Made by a program: the position numbers and the translations under genes. A DNA stretch of 64,000 nucleotides, taken from Zygaena filipendulae (taxonomy: Eukaryota > Arthropoda > Insecta > Lepidoptera > Zygaenidae). Below, piece by piece: positions 43,684 to 56,075 of this stretch. The first letter of the stretch is position 1. Each line of letters begins with the position of its first letter. Location of the stretch: assembly GCA_907165275.2 (NCBI GenBank), contig OU015652.1, positions 10,307,001-10,371,000 on the forward strand, given 5' to 3'. The notes under the pieces were generated by a model that was not told the origin of the DNA, ran no database searches, and was given only the letters and a program-made list of their open reading frames with translations.

Positions 43684-44446
43684 GGACCAATTATTATTAT
43701 TATGTATGTACCTTTATTGCATTATTGTTACCTAGTACCTACCTAAAGGTTAAGTTTGTCAATTACAAAAAATGACTACTGGCTGGTGGTGTCCGTTTTT
43801 TAGAAGACATTTTTGTTTTTGCATTTAAAGATAAAAACCTCAGAAGAATTTATTGTTCTGAGATTTAAACATAATCTCATCTGACAGTTCCCATCATTTT
43901 TACAGTTCGTTCCACTGAGCAAATAATCACTATGTTTTAAGAGTCGTCACTTTCATACTAATCGCTGAAGGTATCTATAATAATAATAATCCACTTCACA
44001 ACACACAGATCTATCTATGAAGGCATTTTGTGCCAACCTTACCAATGCAATGTATGACGCGGTTATAGGAATTTGGTTAAGTATTCCAAAGTTGGTAAAG
44101 ATGTTCGCGCATAAATCCATAGTAACTTTAGCTTCAAGGGAGTGTCGCTGGGCTGGTTCGATCATCGGACTACTTGTTTATAGGAAGGAATAAAGCACAA
44201 TATGAAGTGGTAATATAACTTTCTGAATCAGTGGAGACGTATTCATTACTTCTATAGCGACAGTAAAGAGGTTGATACAGCTGGAACGATCAAAGTATAG
44301 TCGATGGACAGAAAATTGAGACCCAAGTTCACGGCTGGGCGCGCACCTCCTCGCCGCCGTTATGGCTGCCTGCCTGCCTGGGGCGGATCTATATCAAATA
44401 AGCTCGTTACAACTCCGACGGATCTCTGTGATAAGTCCTCTTAGCC
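43684..44446. other. Intergenic with a repeat fragment and a GC patch
   Basis: 43979-44015 is the inverted partner of the segment at 8404-8440. At 44330-44390 a GC-rich stretch precedes ATG 44362, which opens a 57-codon ORF ending at 44535. That ORF runs through the hairpin at 44447-44533, so it is not called as a gene. Confidence 0.35.
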
Positions 44447-44533
44447 AAGTTGACGTTAATAGAAAACTAAGGAACGAATCGTCATATCAGTTCCTTAGTT
44501 TTCTATTCGTTAACAATTATAGATTGTCAACTT
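44447..44533. repeat. Two-step palindrome
   Basis: The inner arms AATAGAAAACTAAGGAAC (44458-44475) and its exact complement (44490-44507) enclose a 14-nt loop. An outer 8-bp pair AAGTTGAC/GTCAACTT lies at 44447-44454 and 44526-44533. It is probably a small foldback element or MITE remnant. Confidence 0.75.
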
Positions 44534-44834
44534 GATTAAGGGGGCAAGGTGCTTAATAGTAATTGAAGTTAGTGAAATAGGTATGTATAAAGAAAATAGA
44601 ATAATGAAATCCAATGAAAAGCGTGATATCGATATTCTGATAATATAATAATCGAAACATCGATGTTTGAATCCTCATTATACTCAAACAGGTTAACCTT
44701 AACCTTACACGGCACGGTGAAGTTGGAGCTGGCAAAAAACAAAAGTAATTATATATAACATAATATACCTAGTTATTTTATGCCGAATTATTTTATTCTG
44801 AATTTAGGATTTGTAAAAAAAAAAGGTTAAATCT

Positions 44835-45101
44835 ATAAGGGCCTCCGCGATACAGGACTACCTAGTGCGGAGGCCATTGTAAGGCTAATTATCATGGTGG
44901 AAGTGTAGCGTGATTACTATTGTTTCACATTATGTAGATAGGATGATAGGATCACATTTGGATTGGTACTATATAGTATAATGATAGATATACTTAGAAA
45001 TTTGAATAAGCATTATTAGTTTAGTACCTAATTATTAGTACCCAACTTGTGTAGCAACACCATGTTACTTTTTTGTTTTGGTTAAATAAATAAATAAATT
45101 G
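44835..45101 (+). mobile_element. LINE 3' UTR with hairpin and TAAA tail
   Basis: Stem-loop GGCCTCCGC...GCGGAGGCC (44841-44876) followed by about 200 bases, then GGTTAAATAAATAAATAAAT at about 45079-45098. A 3' stem-loop with a short simple tail is typical of LINE 3' ends. Confidence 0.5.
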
Positions 45102-45102
45102 T

Positions 45103-45580
45103 TATTATTTGATTTTTATTAAAAAAAATCATAATAAACGACGATAAGTTATCTAACCATTTCAAAGAAAACAGATAATACATGAATTACTGTAACGACG
45201 TAAGAACTATATTTTATGCTTAAGAATCTTTTTTCTTGATTTTATGGTTGTAACGCGACTGGGCATTTTACAAGTTAATTAATTATCAATCATTTATGGA
45301 ATACGGTAAGTAATTTTATCAAAAAGAAACTTGTATTTTTTTTTCTCAATTAAGGATATAGCTAAGATAAACGAAATTTTATAACATTTGTTAGATTAGA
45401 AATGAGTTGGTAAAATATATTAATTGTAAGATTCAATTAGTGATAAATCAAACTTGTCATAAACAATTTCAGTAACATTCCGTGACTTAACATTTCAGTA
45501 ACTTTTAATTAATAAAATGATTAAGTATGTATTATATTAATGTTCTTATCAACGTATTTTTTTCCAATTCTACCTATAAA
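45103..45580. other. AT-rich spacer
   Basis: Nothing recognised. Confidence 0.4.
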
Positions 45581-45802
45581 TCCGAAGCTAATATTATAAA
45601 TGCGAATGTATGCTTATTTGTTACTACGCCTTTACTCCTCAACTACTCAACTGATCATTATGAAACTTCGCATACACATTTTCAGTGGCACAAAAAAGCA
45701 CACATTGTACTTATAATCCAGAAAAAGTACTGTTCCCAAAGGGATAGCAAATAGATTAACAAAATCTACACTAACACGAGCGAAGTCACGGGAAAAAGCT
45801 AG
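45581..45802 (+). mobile_element. Helitron-like copy, divergent
   Basis: AAGCTAATATTATAAATGCG start, TGTTACTACGCCTTTACTCC body, ACGAGCGAAGTCACGGG hairpin remnant then AAAAAGCTAG end. The 75-codon ORF crossing it is incidental. Confidence 0.55.
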
Positions 45803-46109
45803 TTAATTTGTATTAAATTTAGTTTTACTAGGTACATAATTGTAAAGAAAAATTTCTGTCTTGGACGTGAGTAAGAGTCACACATTAAGTTAAAAAAACT
45901 TAACACAATATAAAGAAAAACAAAAAAGGAGATTTATTATTATTATTCGTGAATTCCATGTGACGTGTGCCAAATTCATCCGATATATTTATTGGTCCCT
46001 TTAAATACATAATTCAATAACAAACATTTACAATGTTTTACATTTATAAATAATATTTGTAGAATGTAAAAAAAATTAGAAATGTTGGATAGGTAGGAAC
46101 TTTGGATAG

Positions 46110-46249
46110 ATATATATTTGGTTGTTTGTGATTGAATCACGCATAAACGTCGGCAAACACAATATATCTTGGATACTTTTACCCTAGTACAAAGAGCTGT
46201 CAAAGGAATCCCAAAATTTCCACGAGTGAAACCACGTGGAACAGCTAGT
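46110..46249 (+). mobile_element. Helitron-like copy, 3' part
   Basis: TGATTGAATCACGCATAAAC body and the 3' hairpin TCCACGAGTGAAACCACGTG then GAACAGCTAG. Confidence 0.6.
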
Positions 46250-47275
46250 AAACGATTAGTGAATTTAGGACTTGACTTAAGTAGGTATGAACGTTTATCT
46301 TTGAGACATTCTTTTAGTCTGATATTTTTCTACCTCAGAAATGAAAAGGACTCGCTATAAATTATAGTGGTTGTCTGATGGAAAAACTTCAAGGGCCGTT
46401 TTCAATTATCTACCGATATAGAAACAATTTCACTGTGAAAGCCGTCGCAGATCCGACGCGCGACGGCTGACATCAAAGAGATCGTTACAAGTAATTTATG
46501 CGGGGAACAGGTGCTCCCAGACAATCAGAGTATGACATACATACAAGGCAGTTGATGAGCGAATAGGAAATATAAATATTTATTTATGTGTACCTACTTA
46601 CCTATACTTTGATGCTTAAAGATGCTTTTCACTGACTTACAATTTCTACACCTCCACTCACTTTAGTGATCGATTCAAATACTTATTGATATTTTTGCAA
46701 AATATTGCAAAATTATCAAGCTGAAATTTTGAAAACAGGTTGGGAACTTAGTAAGATTATTATTAAATAAAAGTTTGTAATGTTTTTTTTAATCTAATTT
46801 ATAATGTAGAGACATGACGTTTTAAGACCTTTCAGTTTTTGTGTGTCTATGCTAGCCATGAATTTAGTAGGATACAAGTGAACAATATGCCTGAGGTTTT
46901 CATGTGAGTTGCGAAATCACTGTAAAAACTAATATTCTTTAATACAAGGTTTGTCTTGAAAAAACAAATAAAGTAAACGAAAGAAAATCAAATCGGTCAA
47001 GTCATATTGGATATTTTTGCGAAGCTATAATATGTATCTACTAACGCACGGTAGTCGATTTTTATATACTTACCTATTTTATCCGATGATTGTTTGATTG
47101 ACGATTGACAAAATCGTCCAGACCAGGGATTTTTTATAAGGATCCCGGTAAAATGCTGATAATTTTAGAAATAGTACCAATGGACAGTGATCGAACGTAT
47201 CTATCTAAAATATTCTCTTTATACGATTGCTGAAATATACGTTCCTGTTACGATTTTAGTAAACAATAATATATT
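46250..47275. other. Intergenic, nothing recognised
   Basis: GC-richer patch at 46440-46530, where a 40-codon + strand frame (ADIKEIVTSNLCGEQ) is open but lacks good borders. The rest is AT-rich. Confidence 0.35.
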
Positions 47276-47372
47276 AATAATACAAAATTTCACGATGATC
47301 CGTTGAGGCGTAAAAGCGTAACAAAAAAAAAACAAACTCACTTTCACATTTATAATATTAGATAGTAAGGAT
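47276..47372 (-). mobile_element. Helitron 5'-end fragment
   Basis: CAAAATTTCACGATGATCCG, GGCGTAAAAGCGTAAC and TCACATTTATAATATTAG. The hairpin end is missing. Confidence 0.55.
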
Positions 47373-47876
47373 TTCGTGTGAGTTAGGTACCGTGATGCGT
47401 AAAGAAAAGTTGTCTGCAAAAAACCGGCCACGCAGCGACAGGACACGCGGTCGGCCTGTTTACCTGCATGTTTTATTCAACGGCTTTCATTCTTAAGCGC
47501 TTTTAAGATTTTCACTTAGGAGATTGGGTTTCCTTCGACAATTGACAAATTTACATACGCAAAGGGTTCTTATAGCTGATACTTGCGGGAAATATGCATA
47601 ACTCTTGATGGCTCTACCTCTACAAAAGATACGTTAATTGCTTGAACATAGGAGTATAATAAAAAGCCGTAAGCTCAATACCAATAATGTATTACAAATT
47701 ATAAAGTTGAAGTATAGTTGAATATTAAAAAAGGTGTACTTTAAAAAAATTCTTCGATTTCTCGATCCTCACTATTAAAAAGGAGGTAGAGGAGAAAGCA
47801 TCCATTTTCCAACATTACTAGTAATTGTAAATTATACAAACATTTCTTGATGAAAAAAATCATTCTAGGAAGACAG

Positions 47877-47942
47877 CCCCATTGGTGCAGTGGCTAATGA
47901 ATCCGATTACTACGCCAGGTATCAAAGATTCGATGGTAAATG
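47877..47942 (+). mobile_element. Decayed tRNA-derived SINE head
   Basis: GCCCCATTGGTGCAGTGGCT resembles a tRNA 5' half with an internal polymerase III A box (TGGTGCAGTGG). About 38 bases on, AAGATTCGATG resembles a B box (GGTTCGANTCC) with changes. The cloverleaf does not close well, so it is not called as a tRNA gene. Confidence 0.4.
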
Positions 47943-48689
47943 GTAAACATTTAATGTGATAAACGTTTGAGTTAACCCTGAGGCTGAATGTTTAATATGT
48001 ATAAAAAATCAGTTGTCTGGTAGTGCGAGCTTAATTTGAAAAAAGATAGTTTTTTGTGATAGTGTCAAAGCAATAAAAGCTTCCCTGTTTAGATCCATGA
48101 TGGTTTCAATGGAATTTTTTTTTCTCATTAGACAAATTCCAAACATATTTTGGATGTATTGATATCTAACTATTGTAATTATGGTATTTTCTTTGTAGAG
48201 TCACTATCCAGATATACATATGTACAATGGATCAGTAGGTTTGCTATGCATTTTTCACCTAAGGATAAATGCTATTACGCTGCGTACGCCACGCCAATAA
48301 CCAATATAGGTACGGATACAGTAGTCGGTGTCCACTGCCCGTTAACAGTTCAATTTGCGGCGGAGTGAGTGCGCGGAGTAAATTTACACTGGCGAGCAAA
48401 TATTTGCACTCCAACTGGTCAATGAAAGGCGCTCCGTGTCGCCAACTAGCCACAACCTTTGAAGTCCACCCACATATTAACATTATGCGAATTTAAAACA
48501 CGTTTTTTTAAACTAAGCAAATTAATTTAGACTTACGACAAAAACATTATGCGTGTGTATGCAAATGATAAATAAATTCATGTTGAATTAAGTGATCAAT
48601 CCACCATATACTTGCATAATACAGTTGAGTACGTGTCTGTACATTGGATATACTTATGAAAAATTGAGGAGCAATATAAACAAAAATTT
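47943..48689. other. Intergenic with a GC-richer block
   Basis: 48270-48480 is GC-richer and open in several frames on both strands (ORFs 48150, 48259, 48269), with no recognised domain or splice sites. Function unknown. Confidence 0.3.
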
Positions 48690-48945
48690 TCACCAAAAAA
48701 AAATTAAACTGACTTCAAGAGTTCCGTAGTCTGTCTCTGAAACTCATCATCAGATACATGAAATTTAAATGGGACCATTTCGTAATAAACCACTTTCAAA
48801 TAAAAAACAGAATTTTGCAAATCCGTCTATATACGACGGAGTTATGCCCGAACATAGGTACATAAAAAATATATATAGGTATCTAGGTATATAAACGTCC
48901 GAATTGATAACCTCCTCCTTTTTGAAGTTGGTTAAAAAGAAGAGT
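48690..48945. mobile_element. Repeat family G, copy 2
   Basis: Uninterrupted relative of 37793-38110, with inverted termini TTAAACTGACTTCAAGAG and, reversed, TTTTTAACCAACTTCAAAAA. Noncoding. Confidence 0.65.
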
Positions 48946-49008
48946 AAGAAAATACGAAAGAAGCTGTCTGTCGGTTCACGTCAACTTTTTTAGAGCGTTC
49001 TACACTTC

Positions 49009-49200
49009 CTAGTATATGTGTTGCTGTGGATGTGTAGACGCAGCGGGGCTTCGGAGCCCTTCGGATCTAATATGATAACGCGTTTCGGGTGCTGATGGGA
49101 CTGCCACGTTTCTGTAGCGCATTAAACGAGGTACGATACGAAAGAGATGCTCTTCTCTGGTGTGCAGGGTAGCACAACCCCAGACAGCCCTAACAAGATT
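49009..49200 (-). pseudogene. Unidentified decayed ORF
   Basis: 63 codons are open on the - strand from just after a TAG at 49201: NLVRAVWGCATLHTREEHLF, then RIVPRLMRYRNVAVPSAPET. The terminal stop is at 49009-49011. The Arg-rich, GC-richer composition suggests an old coding fragment, likely from a transposable element. I do not recognise it and see no start or splice sites. Confidence 0.25.
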
Positions 49201-50244
49201 CTAATAATGTTAAGGAACAGGTTCAACTGTTTCTACACTCTGTCACTGCTGCATGAAATTACCTGATTAATCCTAGTACGAAAATAAAAATGTATCAAGT
49301 GTATCATATTAACACTTGAGGTGAGATTTACCTTACCAACGTAACGAGTCCTGGTTACATTCGGTACTCCAATCACAGGTATATTATATATAATTTCCCA
49401 GGTTTAACCATTACCACAAGGGCTCGTTTTCTATGAAAAGATGCTATAGACCGCGTCCTGAATAAATACAGATTAGTAACTTTTAAAAGGCTCTCCGAGG
49501 GAAACCTATCTCGCGAGTCGCCTCCGCAGGAGTTTAACAAAAACGAGACGAAACTTTTAATCGTCAAAGAATTCTGTATAGCAACGATACTAATGGCTTT
49601 TTGAACTTGGCCAATTGGGATTATTCCGGCGGAACATACCTAAGGATATCAATGAAACAAAGAAAAGATTGAAGTTTTCGTTTCGGTTAATAACATTGAT
49701 GGAAAGCCGAATATTTTTTTAATTAAGAAACCCTGCATGATGAATTGTTTCTACAAAATAAATGCACTGCTTAATAAGCAATTTCATTTTGTAAATTGCT
49801 TCAGCACGAGAATCTCAAGGTATAAATTAGAATGACGAGTCGTTATAATAAATTTTATAGCAGAATCCGAAGCTCAGGCAATGTAAATTATACTTCTTAT
49901 TTCTTAGGTAAGTACTTGGTGAAATTGTTAGATGATTTTGTGCAAAGTTAAAACGTAAATTACAATTTAAAAACGCAATGCCCCGAGCAATTGTAACTTA
50001 ATGAAATATATCGCAGCTCCCAGAGCTCAAGTAGGTCTACATAATATGTAAGATGTAAGTATTGTAAATTACACTTCTTACTTCTACCTTTGGCTTGGTA
50101 CCTATATACCTCCTTGGTGAAACCGTTAGACGATTTCCTCTTGGTTATATACTCTTTGGTCTTAGTCAAAGAGGTCTTAGCATATACAGGGTTAAGAAGG
50201 ATATTCTGTATTCGATTCTCGTCTCAAACCCATTTATTTTTAAA
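49201..50244. other. Intergenic, nothing recognised
   Basis: An imperfect direct repeat (GTAAATTATACTTCTTATTT at 49882, GTAAATTACACTTCTTACTT at 50065, each followed by TTAGGTAAG.ACTTGGT / TACCTTTGGCTTGGT-like sequence and GGTGAAA) suggests a local duplication of about 180 bp. Confidence 0.4.
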
Positions 50245-50445
50245 CTAGCAGTGCCCCGCGGCGGTTTCACCCGCATGAAACGTTTTTGTATGACAACTTT
50301 TTTTCCCAACATGCGATTTAAAGGAAACAAAGCCTATATATGTAGCTCCAGGTTTAGCTTAATCTACCTGTGAAAACCGCATGAAAATCCGTTCTGTAGG
50401 TTCGGAGATTATCGCGAACACACAGATAGACAGACAGAAAAGAAT
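50245..50445 (-). mobile_element. Helitron-like copy
   Basis: CTAGCAGTGCCCCGCGGCGG start with an extra CGG in the hairpin, GTGAAAACCGCATGAAAATC body, and ACACAGATAGACAGACAG end. Confidence 0.6.
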
Positions 50446-50999
50446 TTTAATAACTCTTTTTTGTTGGTTGGTTACTCTTCTTTTATCACTCCCTGTCAAA
50501 ATTTGTCAGAAATATTCAATTTACAGAATCGCGGATTCTACTCTTTTATTATAGTATAGATGGATAATAATTATTTTACATCGATCTCATATAAAAATTA
50601 GATACTCAATCCCATACTAAAGTTCACTTAAAAACTGTCCACAGTGGTGTTTATCTACGTAGTTATAGCTGTGGTTATATTGATTTTTTGTTAAATGTAA
50701 TGAACACAATATATTTATGCTATATTAGGTGAAAACGTAAAAATACTATACGGTCTCATGCCCTGATTTAAAAGCGCACCCAAATATTCAAGTGGGCGCT
50801 CATTTCATTTGGACATTTTTTGGCGCTGATTGTGTATCTACTTTTTATATGAGATCGATGTTATTTATCCATAAAAAATATGAGTTAGATTCAAGTAGGT
50901 AACTTGAAATGTAGAAAATCTATTTGAGCAAAATTTACAAAACCTGTCGTCTTGATATTCCGAGTTGCTGGTGCTCGAGGTAAAGTTCGCGTTTTATTA
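50446..50999. other. AT-rich spacer with a long-range inverted motif
   Basis: AACATCGATCTCATATAAAA-like sequence at 50577 recurs inverted at 50840 (TTTTTATATGAGATCGATGT), so 50565-50875 (GGATAATAATTA...TTTATCC) may be a MITE of about 310 bp. Confidence 0.5.
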
Positions 51000-51191
51000 C
51001 TAGCTGTTCCCTGCGGTTTGCCCGCGTAAATTTCGAAGTTCCCTCGAGAATTCTGGGATAAAAGTACCCTATGTCCTTCTCTGTACCGAATGAAAACGTG
51101 TACCTACTTACGCAAAATTTTATTTTAATCGGTTGAGTAGTTAAGGTGTAAGCGTATCAGAAACAAACATTCATATTTAATATAATAATAT
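51000..51191 (-). mobile_element. Lep1-type Helitron copy
   Basis: CTAGCTGTTCCCTGCGGTTT start, AAGTACCCTATGTCCTTCTC body, and an ATTCATATTTAATATAATAA end (altered). Confidence 0.65.
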
Positions 51192-51370
51192 GGCTTGGCT
51201 ATACTTGCTTCAAAAAAGGAGTATTAAGTGGGTACTATGTATCTTGTATAAAAAAATCTTACACCTATGCAAAAGAAGTATATTATTTTAATTAGCCTCA
51301 TCCTATGGGCTGCAATATGCCTGCAAGAAACCATGAAAGCCTAATTCGTTTGCAAACAATTTATTAAGAA

Positions 51371-51835
51371 CTAGTTGACCCCCACGGTTTCACCCGCGGT
51401 AATATCGGAGTTCCCGCGGGAATTCCGGGATAAAAAATACCCTATGTCACTCAGGATCACTTTAGCTTCCTATCTATAATAAGCAGATCCATAGACAACA
51501 ACCTCACAAACTCCGGAGTCCCCGCGGGAATTGCGAGATAGAAAGTATCTTTCGTCACTCAGGATCACTGTAGTTTCCAGTTTCCTATACCTAAATGAAA
51601 GAATTTTTGAAATCGGTTTAATAGATCCAGAGACAGCTGTTCCCCCGTGGTTTTACCCGTGGGAAATTCGAAGTTCCCGCGGGAATTCCGGAATAAAAAG
51701 TACCCTTTATCACTCAGGATCCTGTAGCTTCCTATAAGTGAAAGAATTTTCAAAATCGGTTTATTAGATCCAGAGATTACCCCTACAACGTCACAAACTC
51801 ACAAACTTTTGCCCTTTATAATATTAGTATAATAG
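51371..51835 (-). mobile_element. Long Helitron copy with three body modules
   Basis: CTAGTTGACCCCCACGGTTT start. The module 'CCCGCGGGAATTCCGG..TAAAAA..ACCCT....CACTCAGGATC' occurs at about 51413, 51521 and 51676, and the middle module even repeats the CCCGTGGTTTTACCCGTGGG hairpin (51646). It ends GCCCTTTATAATATTAGTAT. About 465 bp against the usual 200. Confidence 0.7.
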
Positions 51836-52461
51836 ATTAGTATAGATATAGATAACAAGTAAAAGTACCCAAACAATAAACTTCTGGTCTCGAGAAAAAT
51901 AATGTGTAGGTAGATACAAAGAGTATATAACCAGGTAGATACTTGCCACTTTCAATATCCAAGTCAATAAAGAAATTCGAGCTGGTTCCGCCCTCTTCTG
52001 TTAGTATGTCTAAGTTGAGAAAAACGTGATATTATGTATCATTGCACTAACACTGTCTGAACATGGGTTTCAAGAAAATTTGTATTTGAGTTTTCCGACC
52101 GCTTTCATTGCTTATAGAAAGATGGCGCTAGAAGTGACCACAATGTCGGAGAAAATGCTTGATATGCCTCGGCAGCATTCATCACAATCGCGAATGATAT
52201 TTTGTATTTCTTTCTTATAATAATTAATTATTGTCGTTATCAGAAAAATCTTAGCACCAAAAGTTTTATTCGTGCGCAGTGCGTCTCCTCTTGAACTCGT
52301 GAATCGTGATTCTGCGAAAGGCCAACCTTATAAATCCAGTGGTTCATTGCATCTCTTATTTTTTTGCACAAGATTAGAGCATAATATCTCCTTTATATCA
52401 AAGAGACTATAATAAGTAAAAAGAACAGCTTGAAGTGTTCGTTCAATGATGTTATAAGTTA

Positions 52462-52683
52462 CTAGCTACTCCCCACTTTTTCTCCCACGGCACAGATAAT
52501 ATAATACTACGGTAATTTCAGAGTTCCCGCGGGATTTCCGAGTTACAATATAGCCTGTTACTCAGGAAAAAATGTAGCATTCTAATGGTAAAATTTTTTT
52601 GTATTCGGTTAGTAGTTTTTGAGTTAAATCGTAACAAACAAACAAAAATATAAATCTATTCTCTTTAAAATATTAGTAGGTAT
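52462..52683 (-). mobile_element. Helitron-like copy, degraded hairpin
   Basis: CTAGCTACTCCCCACTTTTT start, TTTCAGAGTTCCCGCGGGAT body, and a CTTTAAAATATTAGTAGGTA end. Confidence 0.55.
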
Positions 52684-54658
52684 ATAGATTCATTGCACAG
52701 TATAAATGGCGTTTGAGCGTCTTTATAAATAGTCCTAATCAATTTATATAATCCTTACCAGTACCTAGATAATAATACATATTGTATTTACATTCAAAAT
52801 ACAAAGATGGATGATTCTCATACTTTCATAAATAACATTTTTAGAAAATATTCAAAATATTCAAAACTTTTAGGTTACGTCATAACATACGTCAAATCAA
52901 TCCAATGTTGAGGCTTTGGTTGAGGTTAGGTACTAGAATTTTAAAGTTCAATTTAAATCAATGTTATGTTTATGTAGCAATTTGTCAATCTATCTTGTCG
53001 GGGCACAGCACGAAAGTTCATGGAACACCCGACCGTCAAACTGTTTGCAATCGGTTTAAGGGTTTATTCCAACTATTGTACCTGCAGGAGTTCGATGATC
53101 GAATTGGTAGGTATATGTACTTATTTATATCTTCCTTAGAATTTCACGTTAGTTTTATTATTAATCTGTACCTAGGTAAGCATTAGTCGTAGTAGGTATC
53201 AGAGAAAAGGTAATCACTATGGTAGGTATTTTAATGAAGTATTAGTAGTAGCAGTTATTAAAAAAAATTATAATTATTGTAATAATATTTAGATATTTAT
53301 TTATCAAAGTCGTAGGTGTAACTAGTTCACTGTTAATACGTATAGTACCGTAATCATAAAACTAGGTACTTTTCCTCATTTTTTCTTTTGCGATGTATTA
53401 AAATTTATTAAGGACGGATTATTGGAAATTCAACCCCTAAGCAGTTGAAAGTTTGTATGGAAGTACTGGGCGCCAGTTTTGAGATTAAAGATTCTTATTC
53501 GAGCTTTATGATTTTAATTGGGAGGTGAAATTTTGGTGAAACCACGGGGTTGATCAGGTCAACCAAAGACATTAAAATCAACTATAATACAAATAAAACC
53601 TCTTTTATTAACCACAAATTGCAAATACTTTTGAATAAATAATTAAAAAAAATTGTCTGCTGTTTATGGTTAAGTAAGCATCCATTAGTGATTATATTAT
53701 GATCTTTGGCATCCATATTATTTTCGCAGAAACATTTCTACTTTTTTACAAGATATTTTAATATCAGCTATGAAGCAAGCCTAAAATGATTGTAAATACG
53801 CAACCACAACATTACCCATAACTAAACCTCCAAACTCATCAACTAAAATTTGGCATAGTAATCAATGTGGTCTTACTGATTACATACCAGCACAATGCAC
53901 ATACATGCTTACATAATATACATCGGTAAGAAGTACATAGGCAGCCCAAAGGTAATTTTATAAACACGCGAAATTGGAGTGAGGAGGAACTGTCAAGGAC
54001 AGATGTCGGAGGGTATTGCGTCATTACAACACTATGAGAACCTTTTATCAAACAAAATTATATTAGTTTTATTAAACAGTAGGTAAACACCGGCTGTTCT
54101 TCCTGCAGATTCATCAACGTCAAATTAAAAAGTCCTACTGGAACACTATATGGATCGAGATTTACCCTATATTCTATTCCAAGACCTACCCCATGTTAGG
54201 TATTACTCGTAATTGGGTATCTACCAAAATCGCGTGAGTTACCTACGCAACTCAGTTGAGAATTCTGCGTTCTGGCATACAAATTATACTACTCAGAGAT
54301 CAGGGATAAATATAGCTATTCCAGAGATTACAAACAAAGTACTCCTCTTTTTTTCATTGTTAAAACAGAAAATAGTAATATTCTGCATTTCATATAGTGC
54401 ATGAGGTAAAAAAATATTCCACCGTTAGGTACACTTCAAATTTAGAAAAAATAAAGCAATAATAATATTCCAACTCACACTATTTTCGTTAAAAATGTTT
54501 TTTTTTTTTATTTCTACTACTGTGATTTCCACTCCGTAGTAAGAATGTTACATTTTACGACTTTAGGAATTATTCGTCAACATCTCGCTTTCAAGTTTCA
54601 ACTCGACTATCTTTCTAATCAAACCCTTATACTTAGCATTGTTGTTTCATACTTTATC
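52684..54658. other. AT-rich intergenic, nothing firmly recognised
   Basis: A Helitron 3' remnant occurs near 53525-53560 (GGTGAAACCACGGGGTTGATC). ORFs at 52905 and 53839 lack recognisable features. Confidence 0.4.
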
Positions 54659-54847
54659 AGAGAGCCAATTTTACTCACGCAAAACACAAAACCACACCAC
54701 TCCTGCCTCGATAAGGGTAACGTATAACGTTATTAGCACACTCATATCAGGCCTATCGGCTGTCACGACTGGGGTAAATGAAGGGACCCTTTTAAACATT
54801 CGAGAGCGGTGCGTTTTTGTGTTCTGCGTGAGCAGAATTGGTTCTCT
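54659..54847. mobile_element. MITE with about 45-bp imperfect inverted repeats
   Basis: Left AGAGAGCCAATTTTACTCAC then GCAAAACACAAAACCACACC. Right, reversed, AGAGAACCAATTCTGCTCAC then GCAGAACACAAAAACGCACC. 189 bp with no ORF of its own; the overlapping ORFs on both strands are palindrome artefacts. Confidence 0.75.
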
Positions 54848-55830
54848 ATAGTGACAGGTGCTCATAGTCTGCGACCGATCCCAATAGCGCTCTCGCTAAC
54901 ATTAATACGAAAATAACATTTACAACTCGTGAAATATCGTTCTCCGCTTGTTTCTACAAAATTTCATTGTTCTCTCAATACTTGGCAACCATTGCATGCA
55001 AATTGTAGTCGACACACAGTTCAGGGGCAATGTTCTGATATGTCTAGACCGGGGTCTACTAGTATAGGTAACAAGAATTTCGATACCTATATCATTTAGC
55101 AACACTATGTGTGTGTTGATACTGTTTGATCACAGACTGCATGTATCAGACTGCACCATATAGGTATTTTACATTCGTACTCATATCGTTGTAATGTTGT
55201 AATGCGATCAACAGATTTTTATTTTCGTCTCGAGCATTGTAGGCAAATTGTGGGTAAGCGTTGCAGCTCGTGTAAATATCACGCGTGTCACAGGTGATAA
55301 TCACCCTTCATGTAATGGCTCCACATAAAACATGACATGACATAGGTATAGACCGAAATAGTCGATCTGTGAAATGGAATATTTATTCCAGTATTTTTGT
55401 AATTTATCTTTTTTCATAAAAAAATATTTAATACCAGTTATGACTTTAATAAGGTATATCATTTAAACATTTAAGTATACCTACACCGTGCACCGTGCCA
55501 AATATAAGCTATATCTGCAGTCTGCGGTAGTAAAGTACTGTTGTATGTGTGTGTGTGTAAATAATTGTAAGCTTACAAAAATGCTGAACGGAATGAACGG
55601 GCTCAGCTCGGGCAGTAATCTGCCGGGCTAAGATGCGCAACCTCAGACGAAATAAAAACTCAAGACGGAGCGCTGTGAACAAAGAAGTGAAGCCGTAAAA
55701 CTACGCCTCGGCGTGTACATGCACAGTTACACGCACACACATATAACAATACTACGCCTTACCTTGTCAGTCAAGCTATTCCGACGCGCGGAGCGTCACG
55801 CTGTAATAATTTCTATTTTTTGTAGAAAAA

Positions 55831-55926
55831 ATGCCGAATTTTGTAGTGAGAGGGTGTAAAAATCAATCTTCGAAAAATAAAAAGCAGGATAGAACCACAT
55901 TTTTAATAAAATATCAATTTTATTAA
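55831..55926 (+). pseudogene. THAP-domain-like N-terminal fragment
   Basis: ATG preceded by TATTTTTTGTAG (a possible acceptor), then 31 codons beginning MPNFVVRGCKNQSSKNKK and a TAA. THAP zinc fingers typically start M-P-x-x-C-x(2-4)-C-x-N. Here the second Cys and Asn are present but the first Cys is Phe or displaced, and the frame ends before the rest of the finger, so it is non-functional. Short, so only suggestive. Confidence 0.35.
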
Positions 55927-56075
55927 TTTATGACAACTTGGAACACAAAACCTCCACAACTTTCATAAGTGTTGCTACTAGTGAGCGTCACAATAGTCCC
56001 CATTTTATGGGTAAGTTAATGTGACCTGGAACGTAATGTAACACGTTCATTTACCTATTTCGATTTTAAGTTTTT

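Noticed and set aside
44362..44535. 57-codon ORF (MAACLPGADLYQISS) after a GC-rich patch
   Set aside because: Two thirds of it is the palindrome 44447-44533, so the frame is probably accidental.
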